Shown one piece after another: positions 8,010-16,834 of a stretch of DNA of 34,496 bases. The DNA comes from Lachnospiraceae bacterium (lineage in GTDB: Bacteria > Bacillota > Clostridia > Lachnospirales > Lachnospiraceae). The notes beneath the pieces were generated by a model. That model was not told where the DNA came from. It made no database searches and saw nothing but the letters and a program-made list of their open reading frames with translations. A program made the position numbers and the translations under genes. The DNA lies in the NCBI GenBank assembly GCA_029052995.1, contig JAIDHZ010000166.1, positions 1 through 34,496 of the forward strand. Reading direction: 5' to 3'. Every line of letters begins with the position of its first letter. Position 1 is the stretch's first letter.

Positions 8010-8675
8010 CTATAATCTGTTCAAAACACCATCAACATCTATTCCCGGGTGCGTCAAATACATACGGCAGACCCTGTCAACATCCTCTTCCATAATACCA
8101 TATTTTTTTGCAATTTTCTCTACCTGCACTCCTTTATCAATGTCTCTCATTATGAAATGAATTATTTTATTCAAATCTGCGTTATTCTTTGTTTTAAGAC
8201 TTTCCAAATGGGTGCTTTTGGCTTCTGCAATGTTTTTTTGGGTAATTTGAAATGTACCGTCATCCTTTACCTCAATAACCGCCATTGTAACCGGAAGAAA
8301 AAAACGCCCGGGACCGCAGCTTCCCGGATTCAGCCATACCTGATTTTTTCTGCTCTTCTCCTCGTATATGTGGGAATGCCCATAAATCACAATATCAGCA
8401 TTGGAAATATCTTCGTGTATTTCATCTTTATTATGAATGACAAAAAAATGAAGCCCTTGTACCTGTACATGGAGACTTTTGGGAATATCTGCTGCCCATT
8501 GTGTATCTGCATTGCCCCGAACTACATATAAGGGTGCTATTTTCTTTAATTCCTCCAACACTTTATATGTGTCAATATCACCTGCATGCAGTATCATGTC
8601 GCAGTCCGCTAATATCTGCCTGACTTCTTCCCGTAGTTTTCCATGCGTATCCGAAATAACACCAATTTTCTTCAT
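8010..8675 (-). CDS. YfcE/MJ0936-type metallophosphoesterase with C-terminal helical extension
   Basis: 'MKKIGVISDTHGKLREEVRQILADCDMILHAGDID', 'VRGNAD', 'VIYGHSH', 'NPGS'. Start at 8675 supported by 'ggaggcgaaagggcat'; track start 8723 is too far upstream. Confidence 0.88.
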   Translation of the reverse strand: MKKIGVISDTHGKLREEVRQILADCDMILHAGDIDTYKVLEELKKIAPLYVVRGNADTQWAADIPKSLHVQVQGLHFFVIHNKDEIHEDISNADIVIYGHSHIYEEKSRKNQVWLNPGSCGPGRFFLPVTMAVIEVKDDGTFQITQKNIAEAKSTHLESLKTKNNADLNKIIHFIMRDIDKGVQVEKIAKKYGIMEEDVDRVCRMYLTHPGIDVDGVLNRL

Positions 8676-8760
8676 ATGCCCTTTCGCCTCCACATGTTTT
8701 CGTCCAATGTTTAATAAACTCATTTATTATGTTATAACAAAACAAAATGGCAAAAGCAAG

Positions 8761-8878
8761 CTTTTCTATATAAAAACAGCCGTTGACACAGAGGTTAGAT
8801 GTAAAGACTATGCCGGAATATTTCGGAATGCCTTTTGATTCCAAGGCACTTAGGGTTGTGAGTTCTGTTATCGCATTT
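8761..8878 (+). repeat. Chimeric duplicated relic: copy of 6252-6282 joined to copy of 6697-6791
   Basis: 8784-8878 matches 6697-6791 at 92/95 by hand alignment. 8761-8791 matches 6252-6282 at 28/31. The junction is at the shared octamer TGACACAG (8784-8791). Confidence 0.85.
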
Positions 8879-8906
8879 TTTACATATGTTTTTTCGAATC
8901 TTTACT

Positions 8907-8934
8907 TTGATAGCGGGAAGAACTATGTTATACT
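8907..8934 (+). promoter_or_regulatory. Possible sigma-A promoter upstream of the MCP gene
   Basis: TTGATA (8907-8912), 16-nt spacer, TATACT (8929-8934). Confidence 0.4.
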
Positions 8935-9294
8935 ATAAGGATAGAAAAAGCGTATGTTGATTATGAAGGCTCGAGACCAGATAAAAGGAAAGAGATGTAG
9001 ATGAAACAATTAAAAAAAGGAATATGAGAAGAATTGTAAACCGGGTATTGTCCATAGCGTTGACAATGGATACACCGGATAATCATGTTTTGTGTGCATT
9101 TGAGGAATTGATTAAATAATATTTGTGGATATTTTCATGGAATAGTGTTACAATGTATAAGCGTTGTTAGATGAATTAGATAAAGGAATTATATAATTTG
9201 TTGAAGAAAAGCCTGAATATTAGTGAATGAATAATATAAGAAAAGATTCATGTTTACTCTTGTTAAAATAATTGAGATAAGGAGGAAATAAACA

Positions 9295-10776
9295 ATGGGT
9301 AAAAAGGAGTGCTCTGCTATTGAACGATCTAACAGGATTGCTGTGCTTTGTTTTGTGATTTTGGATTTGGTGCTTGTTTTGGCTTATTTGGCGGAGGTAT
9401 TAAAGCATGCAAGAACAATTGGCTATTATTTTGTGTTTTGCATTTTGGCGCTGGTGCCGCTATTTATATCAATAGGGATGTTTCAGAGGAACAGGGAATC
9501 TGAACTTATTAAGTACTCTATTGCAATAGGATATAGCATCTTCTACTTTTTTATTATTTTTACTACGGTTTCGCCGGCGGCATATACCTATACCATGATA
9601 CTGGGACTGCTGCTGATTAGCTATAATGACAAAAAGCTGACACTTTCCTATATGGGTGCGAGCCTTATTGCCAATGTAATCCAGATTGTGGTAATGGGTG
9701 TGCAGGGACAGATTGCAGATGGGGATGTGGCAAATGTTGAGATTCGAATTGCCTCGCTTTTACTGTTTACTATATTTATGTATTTGGAAACCCAGGGTAC
9801 AAAGCAGAATAATGATATGCAGATTAGACAGATTGAGGGGGAGAAGGAGCGCACGACGGATATGATGCAGCAGATTCTTGGAATTTCCGAGAGAATGATA
9901 GAGGATGTCCGGACTGTTTCTGAAAAAATGCATATTTTAGAGACAACGGCTGACCGAACCAAAAATTCAATGGAAGAGGTAACGATTGGTACAAATGAGA
10001 CTGTAGAATCTATTCAGATGCAGCTTCAGAAAACAGAGGATATTCAGCGTACCATTAACAGGGTAGAGCAATCTTCCGATTCTATCAGTAATGATATTTC
10101 TGATACGAAAAAAGAATTGGAGTCATCACAAATTAATATTGATAATCTGATTAAGCATGTCAATATTTCCAATCAGGCCAATGAAAATGTATCAAAAGAA
10201 CTGGGAGAGCTTTCTGAATATACAGACCAGATGCAGTCTATTATTGGATTGATCAATGGTGTTGCCGAACAGACCGGATTACTTGCTTTAAATGCCAGTA
10301 TTGAGGCAGCCAGAGCTGGTGAAGCAGGGCGGGGTTTTGCAGTAGTTGCATCGGAGATTTCCAATCTGGCAACCCAGACCCAGCAGGCAACCGTGGAGAT
10401 TACTGCATTGATTGGCAACATTTCTAATGAGCTTTCGGAGGTAGTGCAGGTTATTGAGAAAATGATAGAAAATGCCAGGGAACAGAATAAAGCAGCCAAC
10501 AGTACTGCCGACAGCTTTAAGACGATTTCCGAAAAGACACAGCAGATTCATCAGGAAGTGGGTCAGATGGTAAGCCTGGTAGCTGAACTTACAAGTGCAA
10601 ATGAGTTGATAGTGCATGGTATCGAAACAATTTCTGCGGCGACAGAAGAAGTAACAGCACACTCTAATGAGACATTGGAAAGCAGTGAGGAAAACAGTGC
10701 AATTACTAATGAAGTAGGAGGTATCATAGAGGGATTAAGCCAGCTTGCACAGGAATTACAGGCAATGAATGGGTGA
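9295..10776 (+). CDS. Methyl-accepting chemotaxis protein with multi-TM N-terminus
   Basis: Hairpin signature '[41 protein letters not shown]'; N-terminus of several consecutive hydrophobic segments without a large extracytoplasmic domain. Confidence 0.92.
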   Translation: MGKKECSAIERSNRIAVLCFVILDLVLVLAYLAEVLKHARTIGYYFVFCILALVPLFISIGMFQRNRESELIKYSIAIGYSIFYFFIIFTTVSPAAYTYTMILGLLLISYNDKKLTLSYMGASLIANVIQIVVMGVQGQIADGDVANVEIRIASLLLFTIFMYLETQGTKQNNDMQIRQIEGEKERTTDMMQQILGISERMIEDVRTVSEKMHILETTADRTKNSMEEVTIGTNETVESIQMQLQKTEDIQRTINRVEQSSDSISNDISDTKKELESSQINIDNLIKHVNISNQANENVSKELGELSEYTDQMQSIIGLINGVAEQTGLLALNASIEAARAGEAGRGFAVVASEISNLATQTQQATVEITALIGNISNELSEVVQVIEKMIENAREQNKAANSTADSFKTISEKTQQIHQEVGQMVSLVAELTSANELIVHGIETISAATEEVTAHSNETLESSEENSAITNEVGGIIEGLSQLAQELQAMNG

Positions 10777-10860
10777 TTAATGTAAGATGGGAGGCATTGC
10801 TTAATTTTATCTCTTTATGAAATCCCCGTTTTTTCCGAAATATTATATATAGCGGACAAC

Positions 10861-10882
10861 AAAAAAGCCGAAAGGCTTTTTT
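10861..10882 (+). terminator. Rho-independent terminator
   Basis: 'aaaaaagccgaaaggcttttttg': stem aaaaaagcc/ggctttttt with a short loop. Confidence 0.85.
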
Positions 10883-10964
10883 GTGTATGGGGGAAATGCT
10901 ATCAGTTGTGATGAATTCCTATGAATATCAAAAAAGTGGCAAGTATGAAAAATGAGGTGACAGC

Positions 10965-13900
10965 ATGAACTATCAAATTAGTGGCGGCAATCAGGGAAAT
11001 ACATATGACAGTATGATGTTTGGCGGTGCAGGTTTATCGGGAACAGGTAAAACGGACCAAGATGGTGCAAATAGTATTTTGAAAAATAACGATATTGGGG
11101 ATTTGCTGAAATGTAAGCTTGTTAAGGGTGGAGAACACCCGGTGCTCGATATGAATGGCGTTCAGATTAAGACAAGGGCTTCCAAAGAGCTTTCAGAAGC
11201 AAAAGAAGGAGATACCATTTATTTAAAAATCCAGCAGGCAGACAAGAATAAAGTGTCATTAAAGATAGCAGGTATTGTTTCGGCGGCAGAAGCCTTAGAG
11301 GGTTCATCGTTGGGAGCGGTAACCAGTGCACAGGTAATGCAAAGCACAGAACAGTTCTCAGATATGATTAAGGAAAATATAGGAGGCGCTTTAGATGAGA
11401 AGGAAGCAAAGGAAAACCAAAAAGAGATTTTGAGAAATATTTCACCGGAAGAGATTACTAAGCTTCGAATGATGCAGATTGATGTGACAAATTCCACCCT
11501 TTCAGATTTGATAGGCATGGTTATTAATATTCGGTCTAACGAGCATCAGGATGAGGTAAACGAACTGCTTTCGGACATTGCGGAGGAGACAATCGGAAAG
11601 CTTAAGGAATCCTTTGCACCGGGAGCAGAGTCGAATAATATGACAGCGGGGACAGAGAATGCGGGCGGTGAAGATTATGTGGCAGAGCTCGCACCGATAG
11701 CAGACGTTCCGGTTAAAAGCAACTTAAACAGTGAAGGATATGTTGTAAGTACACCAATTCGTCCGGCAGGAGAAAAAGCTGCTAATGGCATGGAAGGTGG
11801 CCTGCAGGGTGATGATGGTTCCGGAAAAAATGAGGGACAGGTTAAGGTCACAGAGGAACAGCTGATTTATCTGATTAAAAACAATATGGATTTGACCATT
11901 GAGAATTTGAATATTGCAAGAACAAGTGTAAATGAGTCAAGCAAAAGCCAGGAACTTCCAATTGATAATCAGGTATGGAATGATATTTATCCCCAGGTGA
12001 CAGATATAATTGAGGCAGCGGGAATGACAGTTTCTGAGCAGAGCCTTTCAGGAGCGCAGTTTATGTTAAAGTATGAGCTGCCGATTACGGTGGATTCCCT
12101 TCGTCTTTATATGGCAGTAAACTCTTTGAACCAGAGAGGTATGTCAGAGGAGCAGACTAAGGCTAATATTAATGAACAGATTGCCCAGGGAAATCCACCG
12201 GAGCAGGCAAGAATAAATGGAAGCACCATACATGAACGGGCAACACGTATGGTAGAAAAGGTGAATACCATAACAATGCAGTCGGTGGACAGTGCTGTGA
12301 ATCAGGGAAAAACTATTACGATTTCCCTGTTATATAATATGACTATGCGAACGGCAGGTAACCGCAGAATAAGTACACCGGTAAATGCCGGTGTGGAGGG
12401 GGCAAGCCTTTCTTTGAGTGGGAATTCCGGGGATGGTTATAAGCCGGAGGGTACAGGAATGCCGTTATCAACGAATTCGAATGCAGTGGCAGTGAGACGC
12501 CAAATTGAGGAAATACGTCTATCCATGACAATGGAGGCGGCGGTTCGTCTTATCAATATGGATATTAATATTGATGCAAAACCACTTTCACAGATTGTTG
12601 AGGCATTAAGAAATCAGGAGAATACTTATTATGAAAAAGTGGCCTCTACTCATGATTTACATGATGTCCCGGAAGAGGAGGACTTGTTAAAGGAAACCTT
12701 AAAAAAGACAGATGAGTTAAAGGTAATGCCTGAATATGCATTAGGTGAGATGGTAAGGCAGCCATCCATTACAGTGAGCGGTCTTTATGATACTGCAAGT
12801 AAGATGAAGGTCAGCCTTTTGAATAATGCGTATGAAACCATGATGACAAGACCGAGAAGTGATATGGGTGATTCGATTACGGAGGCTTTTCAGAATATAG
12901 ATGATATTTTAAAGGATTTGGATTTGGACCGTAATGAGGAAAATCAGCGTGCAATTAGAATTCTTGCTTATAATGAGATGGAGCTCTCAATTCAGAATAT
13001 TATCGGTGTCAAAGGGGCTGATGCCAAGGTGCAGCAAATGTTTGAGACATTGACACCACAGATTGTTTTAAATCTGATACGGCAGAATAAGAATCCGCTT
13101 AATATGACAATTGACGGGCTAAATGAAGAAATTATGCAGCAAAAGGAAGTATTAGGTGTAACGGATGAACAGCGGTTTAGCGAATTTTTATACCAGATGG
13201 ATAAAAATAATGCCATTACGAACGAGGAGCGTCAGAGTTTTATTGGAATTTACCGTTTGCTTGACAAGGTAGAAAAATCCCATGGGAAGGATATCGGTGC
13301 GCTCATCCGTAACGGGCAGGAGGTAACGCTTCGCAATCTCTTTGTGGCAGACAAGAGCCGGAAGGCAAGGGGAATTAATGTTGCTGTAGACGAAAGGTTT
13401 GGAGAACGGGTGGATGTAAATACCCAGGAGCAAGGCATTTTAGAGCAGATTGATACGGCTTATAATCAGACGCTTACCGGCAGCATTTTACGCCATATCC
13501 GTCCGGAAATATTAAAGAGTCTGCAGGATGCGGACTATCAAAATATGTCATTTGAGGAATTAAATGCCCTGATGAAAGCGGGAGACAATGGTGTTGGCGA
13601 AACAGAGCTTTCGGAGGAGTTATACGCTGTTTTGCAGGAGGCTCTTTCTTATGAAGATGAGGTCTCAACTATGCTGGAAGCCAATGACATGCCACGTACG
13701 GTAACTAATATGATGGCAGCTCATCAGGTTATGTATGGAAGTGACGGAATATTTGGCATGATTCATAAGGCAAAGAACAGCCTGACGAAAGAAAAGCGGG
13801 AAGAGATTACAGCCCGGGAGGCAGTCTTTTTAGACGCTGTTGACAGTAAAGAAGATGTCATATACGGATTGGAAAATATAAGGTCTTCGCTGTCGCAGGC

Positions 13901-14405
13901 GATTCATGAGAAAGAATCTGATGGAACAATTACTTCCATGGATATACAGGCACTAAAATACATTAATGCAGGAATGCCGATTGCCATGCGGGCGGTGGAG
14001 CAGGATGTATTTCAGGTTCCGATTGTAGTTGATGATAAGGTCAGCATTATGAAGGTTTCCATTATACATGACGGAAGCAATGCAGGGGAGATAACTGCCA
14101 CTATGGATACACCAAGGTATGGAACAATGGAAGCATTTTTACATATGGAAGGCAGTCAGGTTGAAGGTTATGTTGTGACTGAGGATGAAAGTGGACAACG
14201 TGTATTGGAAGCCAACGAGCTTACTCTCCGTTCCGTATTTGCAAAAGCTGGTATGGAGGTTAGGGACCTGCGTTTAGACGGTACAAAGCCTGTACATTAT
14301 GGTTCGGAGGTTAAAAAGGAGAAAATACCAACTTCAAAGCTTTATAAAGCTGCGAAACAACTTATCACGGCTATTAAGTTAACCGGAATTAACGCCGATA
14401 ATTAA
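10965..14405 (+). CDS. Very large (1146 aa) flagellar-locus protein, FliK-like (hook-length control) candidate, possibly DUF6240-type
   Basis: N-terminal small beta domain 'DIGDLLKCKLVKGGEHPVLDMNGVQIKTRASKELSEAKEGDTIYLKI'; long helical middle; C-terminal 'VSIIHDGSNAGEITATMDTPRYGTMEAFLHMEGSQVEGYVVTEDESGQRVLEANELTLRSVFAKAGMEVRDLRL' resembles a FliK/Flg_hook C-domain. Located immediately before flagellin. Confidence 0.6.
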   Translation: MNYQISGGNQGNTYDSMMFGGAGLSGTGKTDQDGANSILKNNDIGDLLKCKLVKGGEHPVLDMNGVQIKTRASKELSEAKEGDTIYLKIQQADKNKVSLKIAGIVSAAEALEGSSLGAVTSAQVMQSTEQFSDMIKENIGGALDEKEAKENQKEILRNISPEEITKLRMMQIDVTNSTLSDLIGMVINIRSNEHQDEVNELLSDIAEETIGKLKESFAPGAESNNMTAGTENAGGEDYVAELAPIADVPVKSNLNSEGYVVSTPIRPAGEKAANGMEGGLQGDDGSGKNEGQVKVTEEQLIYLIKNNMDLTIENLNIARTSVNESSKSQELPIDNQVWNDIYPQVTDIIEAAGMTVSEQSLSGAQFMLKYELPITVDSLRLYMAVNSLNQRGMSEEQTKANINEQIAQGNPPEQARINGSTIHERATRMVEKVNTITMQSVDSAVNQGKTITISLLYNMTMRTAGNRRISTPVNAGVEGASLSLSGNSGDGYKPEGTGMPLSTNSNAVAVRRQIEEIRLSMTMEAAVRLINMDINIDAKPLSQIVEALRNQENTYYEKVASTHDLHDVPEEEDLLKETLKKTDELKVMPEYALGEMVRQPSITVSGLYDTASKMKVSLLNNAYETMMTRPRSDMGDSITEAFQNIDDILKDLDLDRNEENQRAIRILAYNEMELSIQNIIGVKGADAKVQQMFETLTPQIVLNLIRQNKNPLNMTIDGLNEEIMQQKEVLGVTDEQRFSEFLYQMDKNNAITNEERQSFIGIYRLLDKVEKSHGKDIGALIRNGQEVTLRNLFVADKSRKARGINVAVDERFGERVDVNTQEQGILEQIDTAYNQTLTGSILRHIRPEILKSLQDADYQNMSFEELNALMKAGDNGVGETELSEELYAVLQEALSYEDEVSTMLEANDMPRTVTNMMAAHQVMYGSDGIFGMIHKAKNSLTKEKREEITAREAVFLDAVDSKEDVIYGLENIRSSLSQAIHEKESDGTITSMDIQALKYINAGMPIAMRAVEQDVFQVPIVVDDKVSIMKVSIIHDGSNAGEITATMDTPRYGTMEAFLHMEGSQVEGYVVTEDESGQRVLEANELTLRSVFAKAGMEVRDLRLDGTKPVHYGSEVKKEKIPTSKLYKAAKQLITAIKLTGINADN
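14375..14401 (+). promoter_or_regulatory. Sigma-28 (FliA/SigD)-type promoter for flagellin
   Basis: TAAG (14375-14378), 15-nt spacer, GCCGATAA (14394-14401); overlaps the last codons of the upstream ORF. Confidence 0.8.
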
Positions 14406-14508
14406 ATTAGATGTAACAGCGAAAACGGAAAAGGAAGTCCGTCATGAAAAGTTTTAAGGCAGAGAGAAAAGGAATTCCCTGTGAATAAAAAATATTGAGG
14501 TGACGAAT

Positions 14509-15903
14509 ATGAGACTTAATCATAACACATTAGCTTATGCTGCCAACAGTAATCTGAATGCAATTAACAATAATCTGACACGTTCCATGGAACGTCTTTC
14601 TTCAGGATATAAGATTAACAAATCCTCTGATGATCCTGCAGCGTATGCAATTTCCCAGAAAATGCAGGCACAGATTGACGGATTAAAGAGAGCAACCAAT
14701 AATGCAAATGATGGTATATCAATGATTCAGACGGGAGAAGGTGCGCTTAACGAGGTACATTCTATTCTTGCAAGAATCAGGGAGCTGACTGTCCAGGCTG
14801 CAAATGAAACTTATGATGAAGAGGATAAGGATGCAATGCAGGCAGAGATTAAGCAGATGCAGGCAGAGATTGACCGAATTGCAGAGACTACAGATTTTAA
14901 TGGCCGTAAATTATTAAACGGAGAGTTAAACAAAAAAGGATATGTTGATACCAATGATTTGAGTATTGTTGAGATAGGTGGAGATATTGATCCGGGTGAA
15001 TATGGTATTACAGTAACAGGCACAGGTACGCAGGCTCAGAATTCTATTAATGTATTGCCGGATAACTATGTTGTACCAAAAGCCAACGAAGGAACACTGC
15101 TTATTAATAATTTTGAGATTGAGATAAAGGAAGGCATGACAGGTGCCGAGGTAAATTCCAAAATTCGTGATGCCGCATATAAGATTGGAATTGATTATGA
15201 TATGCAGTCAGGGGCTTTAACTACTCAGGAATATGGAAGTAAGCAGTCTATTACAGTTAAGAGTGCAAATGATAACGTTGCAGCATTGTTTGGTGCGACT
15301 GGGGAGACGACATATGGTTCCAATGCAGAAGCAGAATTTACACAACAAGGCGGCGCTAGGGTTGGATTTAAAGACACGGCAACAATTGAAACACAGGGTA
15401 ACCGTATTACGGTGACAGATAAGAATGGATTTAAGATGGTATATGATGTGGAGCCGGGCAGTGCAGCTGCTGCAGATGTTACTGCAAATATTACGGTGTT
15501 GTCAGCCGGGCCCATGGTATTTCAGGTTGGCAGCGATGAGGGACAGGTTATGAATGTCAATATCGGTAAAACAACAGTAGAGTCATTAGGTATTGATAAA
15601 ATTAATATATATACAAATGCATATGCACAGGATGCATTAGGAAAGATTGATGATGCAATTGTAAAGGTTTCTGATATTCGTTCTGCACTTGGTGCCATTC
15701 AGAACCGTTTGGATTACACCGTAACAAATCTTGAGACGGCAGATGAGAATCTGACCAGTGCCGTATCACGGATTAAAGATACAGATATGGCAGAGGAGAT
15801 TACGGAATATACAGAGAGAAATGTATTAAGCCAAAGTGCGCTTCAGATGCTGACCCGTTCGAATGCACGTCCGGAGGGGCTACTGCAGTTGTTCCAGAGA
15901 TAA
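14509..15903 (+). CDS. hag/fliC: Flagellin
   Basis: N-terminal 'MRLNHNTLAYAANSNLNAINNNLTRSMERLSSGYKINKSSDDPAAYAISQKM...GISMIQTGEGALNEVHSILARIRELTVQAANETY' and C-terminal 'IRSALGAIQNRLDYTVTNLETADENLTSAVSRIKDTDMAEEITEYTERNVLSQSALQML'. ATG 14509 follows GAGGTG. Confidence 0.97.
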   Translation: MRLNHNTLAYAANSNLNAINNNLTRSMERLSSGYKINKSSDDPAAYAISQKMQAQIDGLKRATNNANDGISMIQTGEGALNEVHSILARIRELTVQAANETYDEEDKDAMQAEIKQMQAEIDRIAETTDFNGRKLLNGELNKKGYVDTNDLSIVEIGGDIDPGEYGITVTGTGTQAQNSINVLPDNYVVPKANEGTLLINNFEIEIKEGMTGAEVNSKIRDAAYKIGIDYDMQSGALTTQEYGSKQSITVKSANDNVAALFGATGETTYGSNAEAEFTQQGGARVGFKDTATIETQGNRITVTDKNGFKMVYDVEPGSAAAADVTANITVLSAGPMVFQVGSDEGQVMNVNIGKTTVESLGIDKINIYTNAYAQDALGKIDDAIVKVSDIRSALGAIQNRLDYTVTNLETADENLTSAVSRIKDTDMAEEITEYTERNVLSQSALQMLTRSNARPEGLLQLFQR

Positions 15904-15914
15904 GGGGATGTAAT

Positions 15915-16382
15915 ATGACAGTAGAAGAGATGAACATATATAAAATGCGAATTTCGCAGGCAGGAATTGCTGAGCTGACAGTAGTTATGTTAGAGATGGA
16001 GATGCAGTGGATTAAAGAAGCACTGGATTTTTATGAGAATTCTGACATAGATTCATTTTTGGAAGCGGTAAATAAGGCACAGTCAACTCAGGTGGAATTG
16101 ATGAATGTTATGAATATGGATAATGCAGTGGCAACAGATGTATATTCAATCTTTGCATTTGTTAACCGCCAGCTTATTGAGGCAAAAATCAAGCGCCAGC
16201 CATTAGACCTTTCAAGATGCAAGGGAATGCTGGAACGTCTCCATGAAAGCTTTCAGAAAATTGTTTCTACTGATACGGCAGGTCCCATCATGTTACAAAG
16301 TGAAAAGGTGTATGCCGGCCTTACTTACGGCTCCGGCGGACTTATGGAAAACAGCGTTGGGGGAAAAGAGTATACTGTGTGA
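15915..16382 (+). CDS. FliS-like flagellar export chaperone (divergent)
   Basis: Immediately downstream of flagellin; four-helix pattern 'YKMRISQAGIAELTVVMLEMEMQWIKEALDFYEN...ATDVYSIFAFVNRQLIEAKIKRQPLDLSRCKGMLERLHESFQKI'. Confidence 0.65.
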   Translation: MTVEEMNIYKMRISQAGIAELTVVMLEMEMQWIKEALDFYENSDIDSFLEAVNKAQSTQVELMNVMNMDNAVATDVYSIFAFVNRQLIEAKIKRQPLDLSRCKGMLERLHESFQKIVSTDTAGPIMLQSEKVYAGLTYGSGGLMENSVGGKEYTV

Positions 16383-16413
16383 CAGGCTTATGACTGTACA
16401 AGGAGGTTACATA

Positions 16414-16830
16414 ATGAAAAAGGAAGATTGTTTATTTTGTAAGATTGCAAACGGGGAGATTCCGTCCACTACCATATATGAGAATAATGATTTTCGTGTT
16501 TTTTTTGATATTGCACCGGCGAGCAAAGGCCATGCGCTGATTGTTCCTAAGCAGCATTATAATGATATTTTTGATATGGATGCTGAAACGGGGGGGAGAT
16601 TATTTTCCCTTGCTACTGCGGTTGCAAGAGCTTTGAAAAAGGAGCTTAAATGCGAAGGCATGAATATTGTACAGAATAATGGATTGATTGCAGGACAGAC
16701 TGTATTTCATTTCCACCTGCATTTGATTCCGAGATATACCGGAGATACTGTTAATATTGTATGGCAGCCGGGGGAGGCAGATCAGAATGAGCTTCAGGCG
16801 CTCGCAAAGGCAGTCCGGAAGGATCTTTAA
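16414..16830 (+). CDS. HIT family protein (histidine triad nucleotide hydrolase)
   Basis: 'CLFCKIANGEIPSTTIYENNDFRVFFDIAPASKGHALIVPKQHY' and 'FHFHLHLIPRY' (HxHxH). Start 16414 after 'aaggaggttacata'. Confidence 0.95.
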   Translation: MKKEDCLFCKIANGEIPSTTIYENNDFRVFFDIAPASKGHALIVPKQHYNDIFDMDAETGGRLFSLATAVARALKKELKCEGMNIVQNNGLIAGQTVFHFHLHLIPRYTGDTVNIVWQPGEADQNELQALAKAVRKDL

Positions 16831-16834
16831 CTGG

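Noticed and set aside
8049-8531. 160-aa plus-strand ORF
   Set aside because: Antisense to the well-supported YfcE-type phosphoesterase; composition typical of a shadow ORF.
8479-8838. 119-aa ORF ending TEVRCKDYAGIFRNAF
   Set aside because: Mostly antisense to yfcE. The C-terminal similarity to ORF 6524-6751 reflects the DNA duplication, read in a non-native frame of the symporter.
10288-10662. 124-aa minus-strand ORF
   Set aside because: Antisense to the conserved MCP signalling domain; shadow ORF.
10921-10965. 'tggcaagtatgaaaaa' as sigma-54 promoter
   Set aside because: Lacks the -12 TTGC element, so it does not meet the sigma-54 consensus.
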